A stretch of 64,000 nt of DNA, taken from positions 2,566,001 through 2,630,000 of the forward strand of contig CP065008.1 of the NCBI GenBank assembly GCA_016699735.1. Reading direction: 5' to 3'. Positions 1 through 7,308 of the stretch are shown here, one piece after another (within the stretch, counting starts at the first letter, position 1; every line of letters starts with the position of its first letter). The translations under genes were made by a program, and so were the position numbers. The stretch comes from Alphaproteobacteria bacterium. GTDB taxonomy: Bacteria; Pseudomonadota; Alphaproteobacteria; Micavibrionales; Micavibrionaceae. The notes under the pieces were generated by a model. The model saw only the letters and a program-made list of their open reading frames with translations, had not been told where the DNA came from and did no database searches.

Positions 1-1001
1 GGGCTTTCGCGCAGATCGTCGGTTCCGGCTTTAAAGCTCAGGCCCATCATGCCGATCTTTTTCTTGCCCGTTTCCTTGATCAGCTTGACGGCGCGGCGGA
101 CCTGCTCGTCATTGGCTTCTAGAAGCGCATCGAAGATATGCGTCTGAACGCCCTTCGCCTTTCCGCAGGCACGGATGGCACGGACGTCCTTGGGCAGGCA
201 CGAGCCACCGAAGGCAAATCCGGGCTTCAGATAGGCTTTGGAGATATTCAGCTTGGTATCGAGGAAGAAAATATCCATGACCTTGTGGCTGTCCACGCCC
301 ATTTCCTTCATGATATTGCCAAGTTCGTTGGCGAACCCGACCTTCATGGCGTGCCAGGCATTGTCGGCGTACTTGACGCCTTCGGCCACTTCAACGGTGC
401 AGATCGCCTGATCGGCCTTGATATCCTTATAGATTTCAACCATCGCATCGGCGGTCTTTTTATCCAAAGAGCCAATAACGACCTTCGGAGGATTGAAGTA
501 ATCGTAAATCGCGGTGCTTTCCCGCAGGAATTCAGGGTTGTTCCCGAAACCGAAATCCACGCCGGCTTTTTTGCCCGAAGCTTTCTCAAGCGCAGGAATA
601 GCGATGTTACGGGCGGTACCCGGAACGACGGTCGAACGCAGAACGACAGAGTGGTAACCCGGCTTGTCCTTGATAACAGCGCCAATCTGGGCGCACACCG
701 CTTCGACATAATCGAGCTTCAGGGAACCGTCGGCATTGCTCGGCGTCCCGACGCAGATCAGCGAGATATCGCTGTTCAAAACGGCTTCGCGTACATCCAG
801 AGTCGCCTTCAAACGGCCATTCACTTTATTCGCTTTAATCATTTCGGGAAGGCCCGGCTCGATAATCGGTGAGCGGCCCTCGGCCAGACACTTGACCTTC
901 ACAGGGTCAGTGTCAATCGCAATAACGTCAAACCCCGACTCCGCCAGACACGCGCTGGCCACAGCCCCAACATACCCCAGTCCAAATACACTTATTTTCA
1001 T
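1..1001 (-). CDS. algD: GDP-mannose 6-dehydrogenase (AlgD-like), 3' end cut by the window
   Basis: The product is a UDP-glucose/GDP-mannose dehydrogenase family enzyme. It would oxidise GDP-mannose to GDP-mannuronate with two NAD+, a precursor for alginate-type exopolysaccharide. The ATG lies at 1001-999 and the frame is open to base 1, giving about 333 residues. The N-terminus has the Rossmann motif GLGYVG (residues 7-12). A later GGSCLPKDVRA motif places the catalytic cysteine at residue 268, the same number as the active-site Cys of Pseudomonas AlgD; UDP-glucose dehydrogenases usually read GSCFPKD here. The C-terminal nucleotide-binding domain is only partly present. UDP-glucose 6-dehydrogenase is the alternative. 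No other polysaccharide genes lie on this side. Confidence 0.78.
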   Translation of the reverse strand, partial: MKISVFGLGYVGAVASACLAESGFDVIAIDTDPVKVKCLAEGRSPIIEPGLPEMIKANKVNGRLKATLDVREAVLNSDISLICVGTPSNADGSLKLDYVEAVCAQIGAVIKDKPGYHSVVLRSTVVPGTARNIAIPALEKASGKKAGVDFGFGNNPEFLRESTAIYDYFNPPKVVIGSLDKKTADAMVEIYKDIKADQAICTVEVAEGVKYADNAWHAMKVGFANELGNIMKEMGVDSHKVMDIFFLDTKLNISKAYLKPGFAFGGSCLPKDVRAIRACGKAKGVQTHIFDALLEANDEQVRRAVKLIKETGKKKIGMMGLSFKAGTDDLRES

Positions 1002-1176
1002 AACTCAGTATCCTCAACATTAAAAAAACAGCCTAGCTCATATATAAAATCTGGATAATTTACAACTAAATAAAACGGGAAAAACCCTTAAAATTTTGCA
1101 ACGCAACAACTCGGCTCGCCAAAATACAGGAAAACCGCGGCTTGTAGCAATATGTAAATAAAGCGGCTTATGAATA

Positions 1177-1210
1177 GGATAATATTCCCAATATTATATT
1201 TCCCGTACCC
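1177..1210 (+). repeat. left terminal inverted repeat of the IS1595-like element
   Basis: This 34-bp repeat matches the reverse complement of 3787-3820 with five mismatches, four of them near the outer end. The inner 17 bases are identical in both copies. It lies 14 bp beyond the stop of the leftmost passenger ORF. Confidence 0.8.
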
Positions 1211-1224
1211 AAAAAGCAAAAAAA

Positions 1225-1374
1225 TTAGGGTTTCTTTTTCACAATGCTTTTAAAAGCTTTCTCGAACCTCTCGCCCGATTCATCTGCTTCGACTTCTCGT
1301 GCATAGGCAATAAACTTCTCTTTTTGGGATAGTTTTTGTTTTGGCTTTTTACGCGGTGGCTTTTTCTCTGGCAT
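1225..1374 (-). CDS. small basic transposon passenger protein (49 aa)
   Basis: The ORF starts at ATG 1374 and ends at TAA 1225. It overlaps the last 26 bases of the transposase gene in another frame, so it is probably translated from the same transcript. The product is Lys/Arg-rich at both ends with an acidic middle (EVEADESGERFEKAFK). Short proteins of the form LSQ.E.F...A.E...DE....F..A are common beside IS1595 transposases and in phage-like regions of alphaproteobacteria. The function is not known to me. It could be a transposition accessory factor. Confidence 0.6.
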   Translation of the reverse strand: MPEKKPPRKKPKQKLSQKEKFIAYAREVEADESGERFEKAFKSIVKKKP

Positions 1375-2344
1375 CTTTCGCTTTACCAATTCTTTCATAT
1401 GTCAGGCGTTTACCGACAACCCCGCGCAGCAGGGTAGCTGTACGGTCTTCATCATTATAGCCCAACGCAGTCCGATTGTTATAGCGAAAATCAAACTCTG
1501 AAAGATAGCGGTGAAGGTGCTTTTCATCACAGTGTTGATAAACACCCTTCATGCCGCGTTTGAAAATCCCGAAAGAGCCTTCGACACTGTTATTGTGCAC
1601 ATTGCCACGCACATATTCTTTATTGGCATGGCGCACACTGTGGTGTTCGGCAACGTGTGCTTCTGCGCCCTTGTATAGCAAGCTTTCGTCTGTATGAAGG
1701 TGGCTTTCTTTTGCAACATTTTCAACAACGATACGGGCCACTGTAGCCTTATCAGCACGATCAACATGGAAAGATCGGATTTTGCCTCCACGCTCTACGA
1801 GAGACACAATAGCGCATTTATGTGCGCGTTTTGCGCCCCCTTTGCCTGCGGGGTATGGGGTTCCCCAAGCATTGTGAGTAGGGGCTGGACCTGATTTGTT
1901 GCCGTAATAAGTTTCATCAGCCTCTACAATTTTACCTTCACCACCAAGCAAATCAAAAGCACCATCGCGCATTGCCTCACGGATACGGTGTGACAAAAAC
2001 CAAGCAGACTTCAGGGTAATGCCGAGTGTACGATGAAGCTGATTAGCACTTACACCTTTCTTGCTTGATGAAATCAGGAACATGGCCTGTAACCAGACGT
2101 GTAGCTTGATGTGGCTGGATTCAAAGATTGTGCCGACTTTTACTGTGAAGGGTTTGCGGCACTCATAGCATTTGTAAACACCAATGCGAACTTTGTTCTT
2201 GCTGTCTGATTTGCTGTTTAAAGCACCAGAGCGATCTACTGTCCCACAGTGAGGGCATATCCGACCATCGGCCCAAAGTCTGGCTTCAACAAAAGCGTAA
2301 GCTGCTTTTTCATCATGGAAGTGTGCTTGGTTCAATACAGACAT
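1349..2344 (-). CDS. IS1595-family (ISXO2-like) transposase
   Basis: This 331-residue DDE-type transposase moves the element by acting on its inverted repeats. It begins with a zinc ribbon (CPHCG near residue 31 and CYEC near 59), as in the family. The catalytic core shows VEADETYYG, a second acidic block at HTDES, and a third segment HNNSVEGSFGIFKRGMKG, where IS1595 enzymes carry the last catalytic residues. The ATG at 2344 is preceded by AGGAGA at good spacing. The full-length frame has no break, so the enzyme could be active. A sigma70-like promoter and small RNA lie just upstream on the opposite strand. Confidence 0.92.
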   Translation of the reverse strand: MSVLNQAHFHDEKAAYAFVEARLWADGRICPHCGTVDRSGALNSKSDSKNKVRIGVYKCYECRKPFTVKVGTIFESSHIKLHVWLQAMFLISSSKKGVSANQLHRTLGITLKSAWFLSHRIREAMRDGAFDLLGGEGKIVEADETYYGNKSGPAPTHNAWGTPYPAGKGGAKRAHKCAIVSLVERGGKIRSFHVDRADKATVARIVVENVAKESHLHTDESLLYKGAEAHVAEHHSVRHANKEYVRGNVHNNSVEGSFGIFKRGMKGVYQHCDEKHLHRYLSEFDFRYNNRTALGYNDEDRTATLLRGVVGKRLTYERIGKAKDAREKATA

Positions 2345-2430
2345 GGCTATCTCCTATCCCAGTAATGTAGCCTATTATGCTTGAGCGGTCAAGCAATATC
2401 TCACAAGGGTTATGTGAATCTGGAAAATCA

Positions 2431-2459
2431 TTGAATTTTTAGTACTAGGGGGGTATAAG
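2431..2459 (+). promoter_or_regulatory. sigma70-like promoter for the transposon small RNA
   Basis: A -35-like TTGAAT (2431-2436) is separated by 17 bp from a -10-like TATAAG (2454-2459). Transcription would start near 2465, exactly where the first hairpin of the predicted RNA begins. It diverges from the transposase gene, whose start codon is at 2344. Confidence 0.55.
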
Positions 2460-2463
2460 TAAA

Positions 2464-2569
2464 GAAGCCGAAGCGAAAGCTCCGGCTTCAGTGATCCCGT
2501 AAGGAAGATCGCCAAATCACCAAGGCCTGAAAGCTTTTCCGTCGAAGGGGTAGCTTTCAGGCCTTTTTG
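2464..2569 (+). ncRNA. candidate transposon-encoded small RNA (about 106 nt)
   Basis: The RNA would have three stems. Stem 1 is GAAGCCG (2464-2470) with CGGCTTC (2483-2489), capped by AGC-GAAA-GCT, a GNRA-type tetraloop. Stem 2 pairs GTGAT (2491-2495) with ATCAC (2516-2520). Stem 3 is a perfect 14-bp hairpin followed by five T residues. A well-spaced promoter lies immediately upstream. There is no convincing ORF on this strand. It sits between the divergent transposase and the 271-aa passenger gene. A role such as controlling transposition is inference; it may also be only an insulating terminator region. Confidence 0.55.
2522..2569 (+). terminator. Rho-independent terminator inside the transposon
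   Basis: AAGGCCTGAAAGCT (2522-2535) pairs perfectly with AGCTTTCAGGCCTT (2552-2565) and runs into a T tract on the plus strand. There is no T tract on the other strand, so it works rightward. Confidence 0.75.
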
Positions 2570-2625
2570 TTACCGGCCCCTACGCGGGCGATTATGCGCG
2601 TGAGGCCTATTGCTCTTCTGGTCAT
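2557..2625 (-). CDS. possible 22-aa cationic peptide
   Basis: ATG at 2625 is preceded by AAGGAG at 8-nt spacing. The frame gives a 22-residue Arg/Lys-rich peptide (starts MTRRAIGLTRII, ends GNKKA) and stops inside the stem of the terminator on the opposite strand. The ribosome-binding site is the only real support. It may be chance, or a leader peptide or antisense partner of the small RNA. Confidence 0.25.
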   Translation of the reverse strand: MTRRAIGLTRIIARVGAGNKKA

Positions 2626-2715
2626 GGTTTCAACTCCTTCAAAGCAGTTTAAACAACCTATTGGCATAAGGTCAATAAGAATTTTGATAAAAAATCAATA
2701 AAAACGATTTTCTTA

Positions 2716-2744
2716 TTGACTCAACTTTCTTTGTTGTGCTATTC
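2716..2744 (+). promoter_or_regulatory. promoter of the 271-aa passenger gene
   Basis: TTGACT (2716-2721), a 17-bp spacer and CTATTC (2739-2744) form a plausible sigma70 promoter 23 bp ahead of the start codon. The leader then contains AAGGAG before ATG 2768. Confidence 0.4.
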
Positions 2745-2767
2745 GTCTATGTATAAGGAGACAAATC

Positions 2768-3583
2768 ATGTCAGAAGATGCTCAACAAGAAGTAAGTGGT
2801 CTTGCTACGCGGGATCGAAGCCCTGCTTTTCCATTTATTTCTCTAAAAGCCGCGATTGAACGATTGGGGCAATTAGAAAGTAAATTTGGTCGCCATCCAA
2901 CCCCCATCGGAAAAGTTGGTCTTGCTTGGGATATGAAAGAAAACAGTAGTCAAGCTGGTCAAACAATTGCTGCCCTTAAATACTTTGGTTTGGTCGATTA
3001 TGAGGGTGCCGGAAAAGATCGTAAAGCTGTTATTACAGAAGATGGGCGTAACTATTTGCGGGCGCAACAGGATGAAATAAAGAAAAAAATATTAAAGAAG
3101 GCTGCTCTTTCCCCCAAAGAAATAGCCAAATTCTGGGCTTTATGGGGCACAGATCGTCCGCATGAGGCTGTATGCCTAGACCAATTAGTTATTGACTACA
3201 AATACAACGAAAAGTCTGCTCGCCAGTTTATAAAAGTTTATGACGACACTATTGCCTTTTCAGGACTCGCGTTTTCTGATAAAGTAGTGCCTATTGATGA
3301 AAACAATGGCGAAAGCGAAGATGGGAATAAAACTAAAACAAATCAATCGGATAGTGATGAAAAACCGCCACTTTCGCCTCCGCCCTCAAGCAAAGGAAAG
3401 ACTTTAATGGCTGGCGAACGTGTATTACAAGATGGTATTTTGTCACAAAACGCCACTTATCGTATTATAGTAAGTGGAAAAATCGGACCTAAAGAGATAG
3501 ATCGGCTTATAAAAAAGCTGGAAGTTGATAAAGAAATTTTGGCGGAACCAGCCGAAGATGACGACTTTAGCGATATTGCTTAG
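2768..3583 (+). CDS. transposon passenger protein, predicted winged-helix DNA-binding
   Basis: A 271-residue protein of unknown function. Residues about 25-105 look like a winged helix-turn-helix (LKAAIERLGQLESKFG, then SQAGQTIAALKYFGLVDYEG and an ITEDGRNYL wing), resembling DUF5343-like domains that judge whether two helices pack before a 'FGLVDYEG' turn. A charged linker (about 180-215, rich in E, D, K, P and S) follows, then a C-terminal segment with KIGPKEIDRLIKKLEVDKEIL that may dimerise. The start is supported by AAGGAG. It ends tail to tail with the next small ORF, overlapping it by 4 bp. A regulator of the element is the simplest reading, unproven. Confidence 0.7.
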   Translation: MSEDAQQEVSGLATRDRSPAFPFISLKAAIERLGQLESKFGRHPTPIGKVGLAWDMKENSSQAGQTIAALKYFGLVDYEGAGKDRKAVITEDGRNYLRAQQDEIKKKILKKAALSPKEIAKFWALWGTDRPHEAVCLDQLVIDYKYNEKSARQFIKVYDDTIAFSGLAFSDKVVPIDENNGESEDGNKTKTNQSDSDEKPPLSPPPSSKGKTLMAGERVLQDGILSQNATYRIIVSGKIGPKEIDRLIKKLEVDKEILAEPAEDDDFSDIA

Positions 3584-3729
3584 TCTTTATTCCAACGGGA
3601 TTCTGCGGCTTTTTTTGCAATGGCCTTACGCTGTTCTGGTGTAAGGCTTTTTGCACGAGCCTTTCCACCTTTCAGGCCACCTAATCTACCCAAAGCGACA
3701 GCGGCTGGATTTTTCTCTTTATCTTTCAT
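3580..3729 (-). CDS. small basic passenger protein (49 aa, GRLGGLKGGKARAKSL type)
   Basis: ATG 3729 to TAA 3580 encodes a 49-residue protein with the repeat-like sequence GRLGGLKGGKARAKSL followed by TPEQRKAIAKKAAESRW. This is a recurrent family of tiny basic proteins in proteobacterial mobile elements and genomes, likely nucleic-acid binding, without an assigned role. It lies next to the right inverted repeat and converges on the 271-aa gene. Confidence 0.7.
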   Translation of the reverse strand: MKDKEKNPAAVALGRLGGLKGGKARAKSLTPEQRKAIAKKAAESRWNKD

Positions 3730-3786
3730 CCCACCAGCTTACTTGAACGGTCAAGCATTTTCAAGGGCTTAGTGAAAAATCAGACT

Positions 3787-3820
3787 GGGTACGGGAAATA
3801 TAACATTGGGATAATATTCC
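3787..3820 (-). repeat. right terminal inverted repeat of the IS1595-like element
   Basis: Reverse complement of the left repeat at 1177-1210, 29 of 34 positions identical. Confidence 0.8.
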
Positions 3821-4091
3821 TAATAAAAAATCTGATATAAGTACAGTCTCTGGGCAGACTCAGAGATGCGATGTTCCTATTCCGTCTGGATGAAGAATAT
3901 TTTCTGGTTTTCGGCTAGTTTGCTGACTGATCCAAAACGGTTAAGGTTGGTATCACAAGCAGGACAGAATGCAAAAACAGACAGCTTGGCTTCAAATCAG
4001 AAAACAAAATCTGTTACATTTTCTGTCTGAAAAGACCTCTGCAAAAAGTATAGAATTTTTTGCTTTCACCAACTTTAACGATCATCAAGAC

Positions 4092-4167
4092 TGGCGTCCC
4101 CTACGGGATTCGAACCCGTGTCGCCTCCGTGAAAGGGAGGTGTCCTAGGCCTCTAGACGAAGGGGAC
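4092..4167 (-). tRNA. tRNA-Glu (TTC)
   Basis: The minus strand folds as a full 76-nt cloverleaf: acceptor GTCCCCT pairing with AGGGGAC, anticodon loop CTTTCAC giving anticodon TTC, T loop GTTCGAATC, and an encoded CCA end. It stands alone, 271 bp beyond the transposon, with no repeated copy of its 3' end nearby. Confidence 0.96.
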
Positions 4168-4328
4168 GCACTAGGAAAGTTTGGAAATGCTTTATAATCG
4201 GTCTGCCCCCCCGAAATCAAGCCTTTCTTTTCAGGGTAAAAGCTTTTTGGGCCTGCCCTTGTAACCGTTCGCGCACGACGGCAGAATAGACAGACAGGAA
4301 AACACTATACGCCGGTAAGGAAAACCCC

Positions 4329-4931
4329 ATGGACACGTTTCAGGCCATCCGCGAACGCCGTTCCCTCAAACATTACGATCTCGCCCACCGGCTTACGCAG
4401 GAAGAAGAAGACAAGCTTCTCGACCTCGCCATGCAGGCGCCCTCCTCCTTCAATATCCAGCACTGGCGGCTGGTCAAGGTGAGCAACCCAGACCTGAGAA
4501 AACAAATCCGTGCCGCCGCCGCCGATCAGGCGCAGGTCACCGAGGCCTCGCTTCTGTTTGTCATTACAGCCGATGTCAAGGCGTGGGAGAAAAACCCGCA
4601 GCGTTACTGGCGTAACGCCCCGCAGACCGTGCAGGACGTCCTCGTCCCGTGGATGAAGCCTTTTTATGAGGGCAAGGAACAGCTGCAGCGGGACGAAGCC
4701 ATGCGCTCTGTCGGTTTCATCGCCCAGACCATGATGCTGGCCGCCAAGGCCATGGGCTATGACTCATGCCCGATGATCGGCTTTGATGCCGATAAGGTCG
4801 CCCAGCTCATCAACCTGCCGCAGGACCATGTGATCGGCATGATGCTGGCCATCGGCAAGGCCACCAAGCCCGCCTGGCCCAAGCCGGGTTTTATCGAGCG
4901 CAAGGAGATGGTCATTGAAAATAAATTTTAG
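4329..4931 (+). CDS. nitroreductase-family FMN oxidoreductase
   Basis: This 200-residue protein belongs to the nitroreductase fold, a flavin enzyme that uses NAD(P)H to reduce nitro compounds, quinones or similar acceptors. The N-terminus has the FMN-binding signature IRERRSLKHYD (residues 6-16). AMQAPSSFNIQHWRLVKV follows, typical of the second FMN contact, and a C-terminal MMLAIGKA precedes the final strand. Length is normal. The substrate cannot be told from sequence. It has its own 160-bp upstream region after the tRNA and no operon partner. Confidence 0.88.
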   Translation: MDTFQAIRERRSLKHYDLAHRLTQEEEDKLLDLAMQAPSSFNIQHWRLVKVSNPDLRKQIRAAAADQAQVTEASLLFVITADVKAWEKNPQRYWRNAPQTVQDVLVPWMKPFYEGKEQLQRDEAMRSVGFIAQTMMLAAKAMGYDSCPMIGFDADKVAQLINLPQDHVIGMMLAIGKATKPAWPKPGFIERKEMVIENKF

Positions 4932-5047
4932 AATATTATGAAAAAATACTCCGGTTTTTCTTTATAAGAAACCGAATAATCCATGGAAAATCCGCTGCGC
5001 CGGAGATAAAATCGCCTCCCTGATATATGATTTTCGGAGCACGGATA

Positions 5048-6937
5048 ATGGGTCTGCACAAGGCTGACAAGAAGAGTGAGGAATCAAAAGCTTACTATCA
5101 GGAAGCGGTGTCATGCATAAAGAAACAGGATTTCGTAAACGCAGAAAAAAACCTGCTTGCGTCTATTAACTGCCACCCTTCCGCGGATGCCTATCATAAT
5201 CTCGGGGTTCTGAGATTTATGCAGGGCAAAGCCGAAGAAGCCCTGCAACACCTGCACTCCGCTGTCATGATTGATCCGGCCTACGATGAATCCTACGCCA
5301 CCGGAATGCGGATCATGCGCCAGCAGGGCAACATCCCCCGGGCGATAGAATACTGCGCCATGGCCATAAAGGCGGCCCCAGCCAAGGGCGCACACAAGGC
5401 GGAGTTCATAAGCCTGATCAGCAATATGAAATTTATGGCCTTCAGCCCGGATATAAAACAACTGATATCTTTATGCATGGAAAACGGCGATCAGGACAGT
5501 GAGCGCCTTCAAAATGCCTGGATGAGCCTATACCGCCTGGATCCCCTCCACGCCCCGCTCGTCAACATCGCCAAACAGGAAGACTTTAAGACCTTCGAAA
5601 AGGCCATGGGAAAACTTAAAGACCTAGCCCCTCTGAACGACCGCTTCTTTACGCTTGGCCTCGAGAATATGGGGTTTAGTGATCTTGCTTTTGAGCGGTT
5701 TTTGACGCATTTGCGCCACCTGCTTCTGAAAGATTATTCATCAAACAGCGCAAAAAGATTCGGATTGAAATACCTCTCCTTTGTCGCGGCTCTGGCAACC
5801 TACTGCTTTTACACGGAGTTTATTTTTCACTGCGGGGAAGAAGAAAATGCATGGTTGAACGATTTGCAGGCAAAGGTGGAATCCGGCCCGAACCTGTCGG
5901 AAGCGTTATATGCACTGTGTCTTCTGGGCTGTTACCGGCCCTTGCACAAACATCCGCGGGCGCAGGATTTTCTGCAAGCCTCTGAACAACGGCCCGAACT
6001 CAAAAACTTTACCCTTTATGTCCTGCGCCAGCCCCTGACGGAGCAGGATCTCAGGAAGTCCATCCCCCCGATCACGGATATACAGGCCGGAACCTCCAGC
6101 GAGGTTCAGAAGCAATACGAGGAATTCCCCTACCCCCGCTGGCGCATCTTGCTGAATGTCAAAAAGCCCGAGGCTCTCAATCAATTCAAGGAAACGGATG
6201 AGTTGAAGATTCTGATCGCGGGATCGGGAACGGGGAAGGAAGCGCTTGTCTATGCGAAGCTTTTCCCGAAGGCGGATATTCTGGCGATTGACCTGAGCCT
6301 CACCAGCCTGTCCTACGCCCGGCGTATCGCGAACGAAAACAACCTGTCGAACGTGACGTTTCGTCAGGCGGATATCCTTCTTCTCGGGTCGGTTCTTAAA
6401 CGCGAATACGACATCATCGTCTCCTGCGGTGTTCTCCACCACCTGAAAGAACCCGAAACGGGACTCGGCATACTGGTCAGCCTCCTAAAACCCGGCGGCA
6501 TCATGCATCTGGCCTTCTACAGCGAAATCGCCCGCCAAGGCTTCGTAGCGGCGCAAAAGATAATTAAGGAAAAAAACTACGGCCACGACGCGCAGTCCAT
6601 TCGCAAGTTTCGCGCCGATATGCACAGGCTTCTAAAAAAGAACGACTATGAATCGATCATCTACTCACATGACTATTATTTCACTTCCGAGTGCCGCGAT
6701 CTTCTCTTTCATGTCATGGAGCACCGCCTGACAATACCCCAGCTTTCGCAGATGCTGGACAGCGTGAAGCTTGAATTTCTGAGCTTCAGCGACCTCGGGG
6801 GCAACATGATGCAAATCTATGACCGGAATTTTCCTCAGGATCCCCAGCGGACAAATCTGGAAAACTGGGACAAGCTGGAACGGCAATATCCCGCGATGTT
6901 CCGCAAAATGTATCAGTTCTGGGCCAAAAAACCCTGA
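5048..6937 (+). CDS. TPR-repeat protein with SAM-dependent methyltransferase domain
   Basis: The N-terminal 150 residues hold tetratricopeptide repeats (AYYQEAVSCIKKQDFVNAEKN, AYHNLGVLRFMQGKAEEAL). A helical middle leads to the linker QYEEFPYPRWR, a hallmark of a TPR-methyltransferase family frequent in alphaproteobacteria. The class I methyltransferase domain shows motif I ILIAGSGTGKEAL, an acidic residue at AIDLSLTSL, and DIIVSCGVLHHL. I chose ATG 5048 over the in-frame ATG at 5027 because GGAG sits at good distance before it. The substrate is unknown; relatives lie in glycan or flagellin modification loci, but nothing here shows that. About 629 residues. Confidence 0.82.
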   Translation: MGLHKADKKSEESKAYYQEAVSCIKKQDFVNAEKNLLASINCHPSADAYHNLGVLRFMQGKAEEALQHLHSAVMIDPAYDESYATGMRIMRQQGNIPRAIEYCAMAIKAAPAKGAHKAEFISLISNMKFMAFSPDIKQLISLCMENGDQDSERLQNAWMSLYRLDPLHAPLVNIAKQEDFKTFEKAMGKLKDLAPLNDRFFTLGLENMGFSDLAFERFLTHLRHLLLKDYSSNSAKRFGLKYLSFVAALATYCFYTEFIFHCGEEENAWLNDLQAKVESGPNLSEALYALCLLGCYRPLHKHPRAQDFLQASEQRPELKNFTLYVLRQPLTEQDLRKSIPPITDIQAGTSSEVQKQYEEFPYPRWRILLNVKKPEALNQFKETDELKILIAGSGTGKEALVYAKLFPKADILAIDLSLTSLSYARRIANENNLSNVTFRQADILLLGSVLKREYDIIVSCGVLHHLKEPETGLGILVSLLKPGGIMHLAFYSEIARQGFVAAQKIIKEKNYGHDAQSIRKFRADMHRLLKKNDYESIIYSHDYYFTSECRDLLFHVMEHRLTIPQLSQMLDSVKLEFLSFSDLGGNMMQIYDRNFPQDPQRTNLENWDKLERQYPAMFRKMYQFWAKKP

Positions 6938-7033
6938 ATGACTGCTCTTGAAAGTTCGTGGTTGAATTTCATTTCTTGAAATGAGAAAATCAGTTATTAT
7001 ACATAATCAACAAAAAGTCAAAGATAGAGAAAA

Positions 7034-7306
7034 ATGGACGAAGACAAACCGAAAAGCCGATTGGGCAGGATCGCGGATATGAAGCTCGGCGATTATATGG
7101 CTCTGCAAACGCAGCGTATTGGCGAAGGCCTCCCCTCGACGGAGGGCGAAGCGCCAACCGCAAAGACGGAAACGGCGGACGCAGGCGCCGGAAATTCAAG
7201 ACTTCAGCATCTGGCCGGAATGACTGCCACTGATGTCAGAAACCTCAAGTTCGAAGAAGCCCCGCCATCCGGCGAGGCTCCCTCCGCTTACGATCTTTCC
7301 GGCTGA
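7034..7306 (+). CDS. small hydrophilic protein of unknown function (90 aa)
   Basis: A 90-residue acidic protein (starts MDEDKPKSRLGRIADMKLG) without membrane segment, signal peptide or recognised domain. The middle is Glu/Ala/Thr-rich and looks disordered. It ends 2 bp from the stop of the convergent RTX gene. The upstream 96 bp contain only a weak purine-rich stretch before the ATG. Confidence 0.5.
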   Translation: MDEDKPKSRLGRIADMKLGDYMALQTQRIGEGLPSTEGEAPTAKTETADAGAGNSRLQHLAGMTATDVRNLKFEEAPPSGEAPSAYDLSG

Positions 7307-7308
7307 GG

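Larger units (their letters stand above)
1177..3820. mobile_element. IS1595-family (ISXO2-like) transposon with passenger genes
   Basis: A 2644-bp segment is bounded by 34-bp imperfect inverted repeats (29 of 34 identical) that start GGA and share the inner block TTATATTTCCCGTACCC. Inside are an ISXO2-like DDE transposase, two 49-residue ORFs at the two ends, a 271-residue ORF, and a candidate small RNA with promoter and terminator. IS1595-family elements are known to carry passenger genes. The 8-bp flanks I tested (1169-1176 and 3821-3828) are not identical, so no target duplication is evident. The element is more AT-rich than the flanking chromosome. Confidence 0.8.

Noticed and set aside
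2873..3067. 64-aa minus ORF inside the passenger gene
   Set aside because: It overlaps a well-supported coding frame and has no start signal.
1169..3828. Target-site duplication around the IS1595-like element
   Set aside because: The 8-bp flanks TATGAATA and TAATAAAA differ; shifting the ends by two bases did not give a match either.
4092..4167. tRNA-Glu as attachment site of the neighbouring transposon
   Set aside because: The transposon has a DDE transposase and its own inverted repeats, and no copy of the tRNA end occurs nearby.
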